Source of the DNA: Rhodococcus sp. SMB37
Lineage (GTDB): Bacteria; Actinomycetota; Actinomycetes; Mycobacteriales; Mycobacteriaceae
DNA length: 64,000 bases
Assembly: GCF_004345605.1 (NCBI RefSeq)
Contig: NZ_SLVY01000016.1
Coordinates: forward strand, 117,090-181,089
Reading direction: 5' to 3'
Each line of letters starts with the position of its first letter. Within the stretch, counting starts at the first letter, position 1. The position numbers and the translations under genes are program-made. This document shows positions 15,756 through 25,587 of this stretch, piece after piece. A model generated the notes under the pieces. The model saw only the letters and a list, made by a program, of their open reading frames with translations, made no database searches and was not told where the DNA came from.

Positions 15756-17363
15756 CTATACCGCCCCGGAGGTTGTAGTGGTGGTCTCCGAAGAGGGGGC
15801 TGCGGATGTGGTTTCCGGGTCCTCGGGCTCCACCGGCTCTTCCGGTTCTTCGGGCGATGTCGTCGGTGCCGGTGAAGACTGTGACGACGAACTGGAGCCG
15901 CCGCCACCCGAACCACTGCTCGGCTCGTTCGGCGGGTTCCGGCGCGACCAACCGGTGCTGCTGCTCGTCGGCGCCGTGGTCGTCGACGTGTTCTCTTTCG
16001 GGGTCGTCGAAGACTCTCTGTTCGAGGTCTCCGTCTCGTATTGCGTCTGCGGGACGTCCGTGGCCACGTACCCGGGCGCCGTGTACTCGGCCTCCTCGAT
16101 TTCGGCGGTCGTCGAGGTCTCGGCGGTATCCGAGGTCGTGGGTGTCGCCGACGTCGATCGCGGCTGGGGCTGCGTGGCGGTCGGGATGATTGCGCTCGGC
16201 ACGGTAGTCGCAGGCGGGTTCGCGCTCGCGGTGGAGGTGTCGCGCAGTGTGAAGACGAGGACGCCGACGCCGACTATCAACACGACTGCCGCGGCTGCGG
16301 CCCAGACGCCGATCTTCGGCTTCTTACCTGGATCATCCGTGTCGGATTCCGGATCTGTCGGCTTGGTCGGACCCACCTTGCCTGATGTTGTCGCGTTCGC
16401 AGGGGCAGTGTCCCTGCCGGCAGCTGCCGGGGTGGCTGCGGAGACAGTGGTAGGCGTGATCTTGGCGATTACCGCGGTGGTCTCCGGATCCAGGCCGGCG
16501 CGCTTCGGGCCGGTCGGACGAGTGGCGGGAAGCACCTGTGTGGATCCGAGGAGATCCACCGACCCAGCGGCGGCAGCGAGCGCAGCTCCACGAACCATCG
16601 TCTGGTGGGGGTCGGGTGCAAGTGCACATCGCACGCCGAGACCGGCCTTGATGGACTGGGTGACGATCTGCGCGGCGCTGGTGTCGACGGTTTCGTCGAG
16701 GGTCACGACGATCGCGTCGAGATTGGTCACGAGCCAGCCGAACGCTCCGAGCGCCGCCGACAATTGCGCGGACACGGACGGGGCATCACCTTCGGCGAAG
16801 CGGAAGGCCTTCCCCGCGACGACCCCGGAGCGGACGAGCGTGACGGTCGATCCGTGCGGGTCGATGTGGTACACCGCGACGAGCCTGCCGGTCTGGTGTG
16901 CCACCTGCGACTCGAACCACGCGGCGGCGGCTTCGGCGTCGGAAATGAGGGACACGTGTCGCAGGCCCACGTAGTCGAGGGCGTTGCGAAGCAGCGCGAC
17001 GGTCGACGGCGGCCAGTCGGTGGGGTGGGAGGCGACGACGGTGTAATTCTCGTCGCCGATCATGGTCCCGGCGTCGGCGATGAGGCATTCCATCGCGGTT
17101 GCGACGAGATCCTCCGCGCGGGACAGGGCACCGTCGTTGGCTCGGACGCCGTTGGATCGTCCCAGTCGGTCGACGAAGTCGGTGAACGAACTGGTGTTGC
17201 CGTCGACGACGTGGTGTTCGCCCAGTGTGGCAGTGCCGTCGGAGTGTAGGTGCACTGCGGTGCGCCGCTCGATGGGTTCCGGGTCGGGTCGTCCGGGAGA
17301 GGGGGACGTCACGGCAACCGATGACACAGTGGTGCCGACCCTCAGGCCTACGCCTACGGACAT
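15756..17363 (-). CDS. Membrane-anchored Hsp70-like protein with Ser/Thr/Pro-rich outer tail
   Basis: The ATG at 17363 follows GGGGGAAA; the 535-residue product starts at the Hsp70-like first phosphate loop. Residues 1-270 resemble the Hsp70/actin ATPase fold (GVGLRVGTTVSSVAV at the start, a second loop in VAVYHIDPHGSTVTLV, and AALAAA near 270). However, the usual DLGTT is LRVGTT, so the loop Asp is missing. A single membrane helix lies near residues 347-370 (KKPKIG, then about 20 hydrophobic residues). The last 165 residues are Thr/Ser/Pro/Glu-rich, wall-spanning and probably glycosylated. The substrate-binding domain of DnaK is absent. It lies next to a divergent MerR-type gene. A signalling or envelope role is inferred; ATPase activity is uncertain. 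Confidence 0.72.
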   Translation of the reverse strand: MSVGVGLRVGTTVSSVAVTSPSPGRPDPEPIERRTAVHLHSDGTATLGEHHVVDGNTSSFTDFVDRLGRSNGVRANDGALSRAEDLVATAMECLIADAGTMIGDENYTVVASHPTDWPPSTVALLRNALDYVGLRHVSLISDAEAAAAWFESQVAHQTGRLVAVYHIDPHGSTVTLVRSGVVAGKAFRFAEGDAPSVSAQLSAALGAFGWLVTNLDAIVVTLDETVDTSAAQIVTQSIKAGLGVRCALAPDPHQTMVRGAALAAAAGSVDLLGSTQVLPATRPTGPKRAGLDPETTAVIAKITPTTVSAATPAAAGRDTAPANATTSGKVGPTKPTDPESDTDDPGKKPKIGVWAAAAAVVLIVGVGVLVFTLRDTSTASANPPATTVPSAIIPTATQPQPRSTSATPTTSDTAETSTTAEIEEAEYTAPGYVATDVPQTQYETETSNRESSTTPKENTSTTTAPTSSSTGWSRRNPPNEPSSGSGGGGSSSSSQSSPAPTTSPEEPEEPVEPEDPETTSAAPSSETTTTTSGAV

Positions 17364-17522
17364 GCCGAGTTTCCCCCATTCGTACAGGACGTGTCTCGAT
17401 GTCGATTTCCGGCATCGCACCCGGAGACCGAGCGAGACGATCGTTCCTGGTTTTCGCAGAAATGTACAGAAGATTGCCCATTTTGTGGTAGGCCCGACGG
17501 GGATATCCAGGCGATTCTGGGC

Positions 17523-17553
17523 TTGATCCTCACGGGACGTGAGGTCCTAGCGT
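17523..17553 (+). promoter_or_regulatory. MerR-type promoter with 19-bp spacer and dyad operator
   Basis: A -35 TTGATC (17523-17528) and a -10 TAGCGT (17548-17553) are 19 bp apart, the overlong spacer typical of MerR-activated promoters. Between them lies the dyad CCTCAC-N5-GTGAGG (17528-17544). The MerR/TipA-like gene starts 44 bases downstream, so autoregulation is likely. Confidence 0.7.
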
Positions 17554-17596
17554 CGATCGTGCCGGCGCAGAGAGCGCCGGTGGAAGTGGGTGAACG

Positions 17597-18355
17597 ATGC
17601 CGACGACACATTCCGGCCGGCAATGGAAGGTCGGTCGCCTGGCGGCCGAGACCGGTCTGACGGTACGGACGCTGCATCACTACGACGACATCGGTCTGGT
17701 GCGTCCGTCGGGACGTACCTCGGCGGGGCACCGGTTGTACGAGGACCGGGACGTGCACCGGCTGTATCAGGTGCTTGCTCTGCGCCAGCTGGGTTTGTCG
17801 CTCGATGCCATCGCCGCGGTCACGGACGGAGGTGTGTCGCTGTCGGAGATCCTCGACGCGCACCGCGCCTATCTGGACGAGCAACTCGCCGCGACGCGGA
17901 TGCTGCGCGCGCACGTCGAGATGCTCGGCCGGAAGGTACGCACGTCGCCCGAAACCTCGGTCGCCGACTTCCTCGATGTGATCAGAGGAGTGATCGACGT
18001 GGACGACACGATCAAACAGTACTTCGACGAATCCCAGCTCGCCGATCTTGCAGAGCGGCGCGCAGAGCTGGGTGAGGAGACGATCGCGGCGGTGGAAACG
18101 TCGTGGAAGGTTCTCATCCCACGCGTGGATGCCGCATTGAACGCGGGGATGGACCCGACGTGCGCCGAAGCGCAGGAGATGGCGGCGCAGTGGATGGGGC
18201 TGCTCGAACAGTTCCACGGTGGTGACGACGGGCTGCGCGACAGCCTCTACCGCATGCACACCGACAATGCGCAACGGATCGAACAGGAGTTCTGCGGGCC
18301 GAGTCCCGAGCAGATCGAGTTCATCATGAAGGCGAACGAGGCTCGGTCCTCATAG
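17597..18355 (+). CDS. MerR-family regulator with TipA-like (TipAS) C-terminal domain
   Basis: The 252-residue product starts at ATG 17597 (upstream GGAAGTGGG). Residues 10-80 are a MerR winged helix (WKVGRLAAETGLTVRTLHHY, wing SAGHRLYEDRD), followed by a dimerisation coiled coil to about 130. Residues 140-250 match the TipAS antibiotic-recognition domain (EETIAAVETSWKVLI, AAQWMGLLEQFHGG). Family members are activated by drugs or other small ligands. The promoter upstream has the MerR 19-bp spacer. The gene is divergent from the Hsp70-like membrane protein, which may be a target, but no shared operator is obvious. Confidence 0.88.
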   Translation: MPTTHSGRQWKVGRLAAETGLTVRTLHHYDDIGLVRPSGRTSAGHRLYEDRDVHRLYQVLALRQLGLSLDAIAAVTDGGVSLSEILDAHRAYLDEQLAATRMLRAHVEMLGRKVRTSPETSVADFLDVIRGVIDVDDTIKQYFDESQLADLAERRAELGEETIAAVETSWKVLIPRVDAALNAGMDPTCAEAQEMAAQWMGLLEQFHGGDDGLRDSLYRMHTDNAQRIEQEFCGPSPEQIEFIMKANEARSS

Positions 18356-18361
18356 AAGCGG

Positions 18362-18410
18362 AGCAACGGACAGATACAACCTTCGCAACGGTCTGTGTCT
18401 GTCCGTTGCT
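18362..18410. terminator. Bidirectional terminator between MerR gene and pseudogene
   Basis: Perfect 13-bp arms (18362-18374 and 18398-18410) with a 23-base loop lie between the convergent MerR gene and the AbiEi/DUF559 pseudogene. Confidence 0.75.
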
Positions 18411-18414
18411 GTTG

Positions 18415-18930
18415 TCACAACCGTCGGCGTGCCCTGCTTGCTGCGTCGACGAGGCGTGCGCGCACCGCATCGAACTCGAACAACTCCCGCCACGTCCACC
18501 GCACCACCTCGTAGCCGAGCGTTCGGATCGCGTCCTCCCGGAGCTTCTCGCGATGGACCGCCTCAGCGGTCGCGCCGGGTTCGTCGGAGCCGTATTTGCC
18601 GCGCCCGTCCCGCAGTCACTGTTCCGGGCAACGAGGGTCCAGATCGATGTCCCACAGGTCGAATCCGTGTAGGACGGCAGCCGAGACGTGGCTGATGGCT
18701 TCGTCGTCGGACAAAATGCCCCGGAGCGCCGACAGGCGAGCAGGTCGGATCGGAGCTTCAGTTGCGGTTCGGTCATGCCCGTCAGCGTCGCGGCATGCTG
18801 CGACGACATCGGGCGGATCTGTGGCCGCAGGACTGTATCTGTGGACAACCGGGGCGCCTGTGGACAACGACGATTGCAGCGCCTCCGGACAGATGCCGCG
18901 CTGTGGAAACGGTGTACGTGTCCGTTTCAC
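18415..18930 (-). pseudogene. Decayed AbiEi/DUF559 gene with internal deletion and stop
   Basis: Minus-strand translation in one frame gives an N-terminal piece with SHVSAAVLHGFDLWDIDLD, then a TGA at 18618-18616, then a C-terminal piece with DGRGKYG, HREKLREDAIRTLGYE and VVRWTWRELFEFD, ending at 18415. These blocks match residues about 75-95 and 240-310 of the intact protein at 7222-8193; the roughly 140 residues between are gone. The helix-turn-helix region is also hard to recognise. The internal deletion plus in-frame stop makes this a remnant of a former paralogue, with no expected function. Confidence 0.85.
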
Positions 18931-18984
18931 TTGAATCCGTGTGTGATCTGAATCATGTCCGGAACATTTTCTCCATGCTTGCCG

Positions 18985-19022
18985 TTGGACCCATCAGACA
19001 ACTTGAGCGTATTAGACTCAAC
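18985..19022 (+). promoter_or_regulatory. dnaK promoter with HspR HAIR box
   Basis: CTTGAGC-N7-ACTCAAC (19002-19022) fits the HAIR consensus CTTGAGT-N7-ACTCAAG bound by HspR. A TTGGAC at 18985-18990 and GTATTA or TATTAG at 19009-19015 make a plausible sigma-A promoter whose -10 falls in the HAIR spacer, so bound HspR would block polymerase. The last gene of the operon encodes HspR. Confidence 0.88.
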
Positions 19023-19133
19023 TTGCTTGACTTGCAGGGTCCTGCGGGTGCAAAGTCGAGTCGACCGCGCTCAGTGTGAGTCGGACAGGCTCAGGTTGAG
19101 CAAGGAACATTCTCGAAGCATTTGGAGGAAATC

Positions 19134-20975
19134 ATGGCTCGTGCGGTCGGTATCGACCTCGGGACCACCAACTCGGTCGTCTCCGTTCTGGAGGGCGGCG
19201 AACCCGTTGTGGTCGCCAACGCTGAAGGTTCACGCACCACCCCGTCGGTTGTTGCGTTCGCCAAGAACGGCGAAGTTCTGGTGGGCCAGCCCGCCAAGAA
19301 CCAGGCGGTCACCAACGTCGACCGCACGATCCGCTCGGTCAAGCGCCACATCGGCACCGACTGGACCGTCGCGATCGACGACAAGAAGTACACCTCGCAG
19401 GAGATCAGCGCTCGTACGCTGATGAAGCTCAAGCGCGACGCCGAGGCGTACCTGGGTGAGGACATCACCGACGCGGTCATCACGGTCCCCGCGTACTTCA
19501 ACGACTCTCAGCGTCAGGCTACGAAGGAAGCCGGCACGATCGCCGGCCTCAACGTCCTGCGCATCGTCAACGAGCCCACCGCGGCCGCGCTCGCATACGG
19601 CCTCGACAAGGGTGAGAAGGAACAGACCATCCTCGTCTTCGACCTCGGTGGCGGCACGTTCGACGTGTCCCTCCTCGAGATCGGCGACGGCGTCGTCGAG
19701 GTGCGTGCCACCTCCGGCGACAACCACCTCGGTGGCGACGACTGGGACGAGCGCGTCGTGAGCTGGCTCGTCGACAAGTTCAAGTCGCAGCACGGCGTGG
19801 ACCTGACCAAGGACAAGATGGCCCTGCAGCGTCTGCGTGAGGCTGCGGAGAAGGCGAAGATCGAGCTGTCGAGCTCGCAGTCGACGTCCATCAATCTGCC
19901 GTACATCACGGTCGACGCAGACAAGAACCCGCTCTTCCTCGACGAGCAGCTGACCCGCTCGGAGTTCCAGAAGATCACCAACGATCTCCTCGAGCGCACC
20001 CGTGCACCGTTCCAGCAGGTCGTCAAGGACGCAGGCATCGCTGTCGGCGACATCGACCACGTCGTGCTCGTCGGTGGTTCCACCCGTATGCCCGCCGTCA
20101 CCGACCTGGTGCGCGAGCTCACCGGTGGCCGCGAACCCAACAAGGGTGTCAACCCCGACGAGGTCGTCGCTGTGGGCGCAGCCCTGCAGGCCGGCGTGCT
20201 CAAGGGTGAGGTCAAGGACGTCCTCCTGCTCGACGTCACCCCGCTGTCGCTGGGTATCGAGACCAAGGGCGGCGTGATGACCAAGCTCATCGAGCGCAAC
20301 ACGACGATCCCGACCAAGCGGTCCGAGACCTTCACCACGGCCGACGACAACCAGCCGTCCGTGCAGATCCAGGTCTTCCAGGGCGAGCGCGAGATCGCAG
20401 CGCACAACAAGCTGCTCGGTTCGTTCGAGCTCGGCGGTATCGCACCGGCTCCGCGCGGTGTCCCGCAGATCGAGGTGACCTTCGACATCGACGCCAACGG
20501 CATCGTGCACGTCACCGCCCGCGACAAGGGCACCGGCAAGGAGAACACGATCAAGATCCAGGACGGCTCCGGCCTGTCCCAGGAAGAGATCGACCGGATG
20601 GTCAAGGACGCCGAGGCTCACGCCGAGGAAGACAAGACCCGTCGCGAGGAGGCCGAGGTTCGTAACCAGGCCGAGTCGCTCGTGCACCAGACCGAGAAGT
20701 TCATCAAGGACAACGAGGAGAAGGTGCCGGCCGACGTCAAGGAGAAGGTCGAGGCTGCCATCAAGGAAGCCAACGACGCTCTCGCCGGATCCGACATCGC
20801 CGCGGTGAAGGCTGCCGTCGAGAAGCTCGCGACCGAGTCGCAGGCTCTCGGCCAGGCCATCTACGAGGCGCAGGGCGCCGAGGGTGCGGCAGCCGGTGAC
20901 GGCGCAGCCGCCGGTGCCGACGACGTCGTCGACGCCGAGGTTGTCGACGAGCCCAACGACACGGAGAAGAAGTGA
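19134..20975 (+). CDS. dnaK: Chaperone DnaK (Hsp70)
   Basis: ATG at 19134 follows GGAGGA by four bases and begins with [14 protein letters not shown], the ATP phosphate loop; an ATG twelve bases earlier would lie inside the ribosome binding site. The 613 residues contain the nucleotide-binding domain (second loop in [14 protein letters not shown], adenosine motif [11 protein letters not shown]), the hydrophobic linker [15 protein letters not shown], the substrate domain and a Gly/Ala-rich lid end. Length and sequence are typical of actinobacterial DnaK. It binds unfolded proteins with DnaJ and GrpE. The stop overlaps the grpE start (GTGA). Confidence 0.99.
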   Translation: MARAVGIDLGTTNSVVSVLEGGEPVVVANAEGSRTTPSVVAFAKNGEVLVGQPAKNQAVTNVDRTIRSVKRHIGTDWTVAIDDKKYTSQEISARTLMKLKRDAEAYLGEDITDAVITVPAYFNDSQRQATKEAGTIAGLNVLRIVNEPTAAALAYGLDKGEKEQTILVFDLGGGTFDVSLLEIGDGVVEVRATSGDNHLGGDDWDERVVSWLVDKFKSQHGVDLTKDKMALQRLREAAEKAKIELSSSQSTSINLPYITVDADKNPLFLDEQLTRSEFQKITNDLLERTRAPFQQVVKDAGIAVGDIDHVVLVGGSTRMPAVTDLVRELTGGREPNKGVNPDEVVAVGAALQAGVLKGEVKDVLLLDVTPLSLGIETKGGVMTKLIERNTTIPTKRSETFTTADDNQPSVQIQVFQGEREIAAHNKLLGSFELGGIAPAPRGVPQIEVTFDIDANGIVHVTARDKGTGKENTIKIQDGSGLSQEEIDRMVKDAEAHAEEDKTRREEAEVRNQAESLVHQTEKFIKDNEEKVPADVKEKVEAAIKEANDALAGSDIAAVKAAVEKLATESQALGQAIYEAQGAEGAAAGDGAAAGADDVVDAEVVDEPNDTEKK

Positions 20976-21607
20976 CTTCGGGTACCCCAGAGCAGGAGCC
21001 GGTAACCGTCACCGACAAGCGACGGATCGACCCGGAAACCTTCGAGGTTCGCGACACCGAGCCTCTCGAAGGCGACGTGGTGGAGCCTGCTCCTGACTCG
21101 GAGGGTGACGCAGAAGTGGCCGCCGAGGGATCGGTGGAGGCGCCGGAATCGGACGAACTCGCCGAGCGCACTGCAGATCTGCAGCGCGTCACAGCCGAGT
21201 ACGCCAACTACCGGCGCCGGTCCGACGCCCAGCGCACCGCAGCGGTGGAGGAAGCCAAGGCCTCGGTCGCGGCGAAGTTCCTCGACGTCCTCGACGACCT
21301 CGACCGTGCGCGAGCACACGGAGATCTCGAGTCGGGCCCGCTGAAGGCCATGTCCGACAAGTTGACCACCGTGTTCGACTCGCTCGGGTTGGCCGGATTC
21401 GGAGTCGAGGGCGACCCCTTCGACCCCGAACTCCACGAAGCGGTCCAGATGGAGGGTGACGGAAACCATCCCGTTCTCGGGACAGTCCTGCGCAAGGGCT
21501 ACCGCTACAACGAGCGGATCCTGCGACACGCGATGGTGACCGTGACCGACGGAGATCCGTCGGACACACCGCAAGACAAGCCGTCGGACGAGTCCGGCGC
21601 AGAGTAA
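20972..21607 (+). CDS. grpE: Nucleotide exchange factor GrpE
   Basis: GTG at 20972 overlaps the dnaK stop by four bases, indicating translational coupling. The 211-residue product has an acidic disordered N-terminus, a long helix around residues 65-105 ([18 protein letters not shown]) and the C-terminal beta domain ([29 protein letters not shown]). GrpE releases ADP from DnaK. Confidence 0.98.
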   Translation: MTSGTPEQEPVTVTDKRRIDPETFEVRDTEPLEGDVVEPAPDSEGDAEVAAEGSVEAPESDELAERTADLQRVTAEYANYRRRSDAQRTAAVEEAKASVAAKFLDVLDDLDRARAHGDLESGPLKAMSDKLTTVFDSLGLAGFGVEGDPFDPELHEAVQMEGDGNHPVLGTVLRKGYRYNERILRHAMVTVTDGDPSDTPQDKPSDESGAE

Positions 21608-21638
21608 GAACAACAACAACGGAAGGAGGAGGCGCCCA

Positions 21639-22813
<1,175 letters not shown>

Positions 22814-22817
<4 letters not shown>

Positions 22818-23218
22818 GCGAGACGCCAGGTTTCCGCAACTCACCCGACCCGGATGCACGTGTCTACGTCATCTCGGTCGCGGCCGAGCTCGCGGGGATG
22901 CACGCGCAGACGCTGCGTAACTACGACCGGCTCGGACTGGTGACCCCGCACCGCACCAGCGGTGGCGGTCGCCGGTACTCGCCGCGCGACGTCGAACTAC
23001 TCCGCGAGGTGCAGCGGCTGTCGCAGGACGAGGGTGTCAGCCTCGCCGGCATCAAGCGGATCATCGAACTGACCAACCAGGTCGAGGCGCTGCAGCAGCG
23101 GGTCTCGGAGATGTCGGTGGAGATCGCCCAGTTGCGTTCGGCCCGGCGCGACCTGGTTCCCATCCCGCGCAGCAATGCGCTGGTGGTGTGGAAGCCGCGC
23201 GGTAAGCGCGACAACTGA
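22814..23218 (+). CDS. hspR: Heat-shock repressor HspR (MerR family)
   Basis: ATG at 22814 overlaps the dnaJ stop (ATGA). The 134-residue product is a MerR-type winged helix: [39 protein letters not shown], then a coiled coil. In actinobacteria HspR, helped by DnaK, binds HAIR boxes and represses dnaK and clpB; both genes here carry such boxes. The gene closes a four-gene operon whose cistrons overlap or nearly touch. Confidence 0.97.
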
Positions 23219-23293
23219 CGGGTTCATCGCCTCCCTCGGTGACCTCCCGATCAGCGGAATTCCACGACCGGAGAGCCTTCCGCACGGGCACAC

Positions 23294-23307
23294 TGTGGCG
23301 TGTTCCA
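23294..23307. promoter_or_regulatory. Dyad upstream of kstD-like gene, weak KstR-like match
   Basis: CTGTGG-N6-CCACAG (23293-23310) is a perfect dyad 27 bases before the start codon. Within it, the 14-mer at 23294-23307 keeps the T, GTT and A of the KstR consensus TnnAACnnGTTnnA but has GGC instead of AAC. It may be a weak KstR site or another repressor's operator. Confidence 0.35.
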
Positions 23308-23336
23308 CAGGACCGAAGCAGCGGAAGGCATCAAGC

Positions 23337-24872
23337 ATGGTGGATTGGGCCGAAGAATGCGACGTACTCGTCGTCGGATCGGGAGCCGGAGGGTGCTGCG
23401 GCGCCTACACGGCAGCACGTGAGGGACTCTCCGTCACACTCGTCGAAGCCTCCGAGTACTTCGGCGGCACCACCTCGTACTCCGGTGGCGGCGGCGTCTG
23501 GTTCCCGACCAACGCGGTACTGAAGCGTGCCGGTGACGACGACACCATCGAGGACGCACTCGAGTACTACCATGCCGTCGTCGGTGACCGCACTCCCCGA
23601 GAGTTGCAGGAAGCCTACGTGCGCGGCGGTGCGCCCCTGATCGACTATCTCGAGTCCGACGAAGATCTCGCGTTCGTGCCGTACCCGTGGCCCGACTACT
23701 TCGGTAAGGCGCCCAAGGCGCGCGCGGGCGGACGCCATATCGTGCCGACGCCGCTGCCGATCGCCGACGACCCCGAACTCAACGAGTCGATCCGCGGTCC
23801 GCTCGGACGCGAACGCACGGGCGACGCGCTGCCCGACACGCTCATCGGTGGTCGCGCCCTCGTCGGCCGGTTCCTCATCGCGCTGCGTAAGTACCCCAAC
23901 GTGCAGTTGCACCGCAATACACCGCTCGAAGAGCTCGTCGTCGAAGACGGCGTCGTGGTCGGAGCGATCGTGTCGAACGGACAGGAGCGCCGCGCGATCC
24001 GTGCCCGCAAGGGAATCGTCCTCGCGGCCGGCGGCTTCGATCAGAACGACGAGATGCGCAGCAAATACGGTGTTCCCGGCGCCGCACGCGATTCGATGGG
24101 TCCGTGGTCCAATCTCGGCAAGGCACACCAGGCCGGTATTGCCGTCGGTGCCGACGTCGACCTGATGGGCGAAGCCTGGTGGTCGCCCGGCCTGACCCAT
24201 CCGGACGGCCGCTCCGCGTTCGCACTGTGCTTCACGGCCGGCATCTTCGTCGACCAGGACGGTCACCGCTTCACGAACGAGTACGCGCCCTACGACCGTC
24301 TCGGTCGCGAGATCATCGACCGCATGAACGCCGGGAAGATGACGCTGCCGTTCTGGATGATCTACGACGACAGCAAGGGCCAGGTGCCCCCGGTCGGTGC
24401 GACGAACGTTCCGTTCTCGCCGACCGAGGAGTACGTCGAGAAGGGCCTGTGGAAGTCCGCCGACACTCTCGCAGGACTCGCCGAGCAGATCGGTGTACCG
24501 GCAGCTGCTCTCGAAGCGACGGTCGCGCGGTTCAACGAATTCGTGTCCGAGGGCGTCGACAAGGACTTCGGTCGCGGCGACGAGCCCTACGACCTTGCCT
24601 TCACCGGTGGGGGTTCGGCGCTGGTTCCGATCGAGAAGGGGCCGTTCCATGCCGCACAGTTCGGGATCTCGGATCTCGGCACCAAGGGCGGTCTGAAGAC
24701 CGATACCGTCGGCCGCGTCCTCGACACCGCGGGCAAGCCGATCGCCGGCCTGTACGCGGCCGGGAACACGATGGCTGCGCCGAGCGGCACCGTCTACCCG
24801 GGCGGTGGCAACCCGATCGGTACGAGCGCACTGTTTGCGCACCTGGCCGTCAAGGATGCCGCGACACGCTGA
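23337..24872 (+). CDS. FAD-dependent 3-ketosteroid delta1-dehydrogenase-like protein (KstD family)
   Basis: ATG at 23337 follows GGAAGG and starts directly before the FAD-binding segment (CDVLVVGSGAGGCCGAYTA). The 511 residues match KstD in length. They contain EASEYFGGTTSYSGGG, a second dinucleotide-site strand GIVLAAGGFDQN, and the C-terminal catalytic block with the Tyr of VYPGGGNPIG and the family Gly. KstDs remove hydrogens from C1 and C2 of 3-ketosteroids in ring A before ring opening. It stands alone downstream of hspR with its own upstream dyad, and a terminator follows. Substrate preference is unknown; related flavin dehydrogenases/fumarate-reductase-like enzymes are the alternative. 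Confidence 0.82.
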   Translation: MVDWAEECDVLVVGSGAGGCCGAYTAAREGLSVTLVEASEYFGGTTSYSGGGGVWFPTNAVLKRAGDDDTIEDALEYYHAVVGDRTPRELQEAYVRGGAPLIDYLESDEDLAFVPYPWPDYFGKAPKARAGGRHIVPTPLPIADDPELNESIRGPLGRERTGDALPDTLIGGRALVGRFLIALRKYPNVQLHRNTPLEELVVEDGVVVGAIVSNGQERRAIRARKGIVLAAGGFDQNDEMRSKYGVPGAARDSMGPWSNLGKAHQAGIAVGADVDLMGEAWWSPGLTHPDGRSAFALCFTAGIFVDQDGHRFTNEYAPYDRLGREIIDRMNAGKMTLPFWMIYDDSKGQVPPVGATNVPFSPTEEYVEKGLWKSADTLAGLAEQIGVPAAALEATVARFNEFVSEGVDKDFGRGDEPYDLAFTGGGSALVPIEKGPFHAAQFGISDLGTKGGLKTDTVGRVLDTAGKPIAGLYAAGNTMAAPSGTVYPGGGNPIGTSALFAHLAVKDAATR

Positions 24873-24890
24873 CCAGGTTCCGCCGAAAGT

Positions 24891-24939
24891 ACACGGGCCG
24901 AACGCTACTCACGCTCAGTGGGGGGCGTTCGGCCCGTGT
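24891..24939 (+). terminator. Terminator after the first kstD-like gene
   Basis: Perfect 15-bp arms (24891-24905 and 24925-24939) with a 19-base loop start 19 bases after the stop codon. Confidence 0.85.
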
Positions 24940-24960
24940 CGTTTCAGGGGCGGGAGTGTT

Positions 24961-25407
24961 TCAGGGATGAGCGACCGTGTAGGTCACCTTCATGAACGGG
25001 AAGCCCGTCTCCACATGGGACGCGATGGAATAGCCGTGCCGGTTGGCGCCATCGATTCGCGTGCCGTCCGCATTCGCTGGACCGGTGCCGTAATTGTTCG
25101 ACATCAGCGCTACCTGCCCGTCGCCCGGCATCGTGTAGGTCACTTGGATTCCGAGCCCGCGCCGGTCGGTTGCGACAGCGCTGATCGTCTCGGTCGCGTG
25201 CGCTGCGATCACTGTGGCAGGTTTGTCGACCCACTGCCCGTAGGCGTTGCTGTCGCCGGCGTAGATCATCGGTGCGTCACTGTTGTTCGTGACGGTCATG
25301 GTGATGGTGGGGCCGTCGTCGGGAAGTCCGTCGGCGCCTGCCGTGACGGGTGCGGCGAGGGTCGCGGTGGCGAACACAGCGGCGATGACACGGGTGCGAA
25401 GTCTCAT
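24961..25407 (-). CDS. Small secreted beta-rich protein, possibly aegerolysin-like
   Basis: This 148-residue product starts at ATG 25407 with a signal peptide (MRLRTRVIAAVFATATLAAP, cleavage near TAGA). The mature part is predicted beta-rich, with TITMTVTNNSDAPMIYAG near the start and a C-terminal MKVTYTV strand, Asn/Gly-rich and without Cys. The pattern recalls aegerolysin or crystal-protein ET79 folds that bind membrane lipids, but I hold this loosely. A dyad related to the 11444-11482 operators, TACCCGCGAGTA, lies about 60 bases upstream. No neighbour explains its role. Confidence 0.7.
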   Translation of the reverse strand: MRLRTRVIAAVFATATLAAPVTAGADGLPDDGPTITMTVTNNSDAPMIYAGDSNAYGQWVDKPATVIAAHATETISAVATDRRGLGIQVTYTMPGDGQVALMSNNYGTGPANADGTRIDGANRHGYSIASHVETGFPFMKVTYTVAHP

Positions 25408-25461
25408 GGTGCTCCTGCGGTTGTCTCGGTGCCTGCTGCCGGCGACCGGCCGGCCGACAAA

Positions 25462-25473
25462 GTGTACCCGCGA
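25462..25473. promoter_or_regulatory. Possible operator TACCCGCGAGTA
   Basis: This imperfect palindrome shares its CGCGAGTA core with the tandem operators at 11444-11482. It lies upstream of the small secreted protein, about 55 bases before its start. Regulation by a common factor is inferred from similarity only. Confidence 0.35.
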
Positions 25474-25523
25474 GTAGATTTCTGCGGGGTCACCTTCCCA
25501 TTCCCGATTCCCACCCCTGATAG

Positions 25524-25570
25524 CCGAATGTCACCTTCGGCAACTCGAGGTGTATGAAGGTGACATTCGG
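25524..25570 (-). terminator. Terminator of the flavin monooxygenase operon
   Basis: Perfect 15-bp arms (25524-25538 and 25556-25570) with a 17-base loop lie 18 bases beyond the end of the minus-strand monooxygenase gene. Confidence 0.82.
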
Positions 25571-25587
25571 CCGATCCGATCCAAGGG

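Noticed and set aside
18941..18956. TGTGATCTGAATCATG as a second CRP site near dnaK
   Set aside because: Only the left half matches TGTGA; the right half keeps three of five bases, too weak next to the exact site at 37693.
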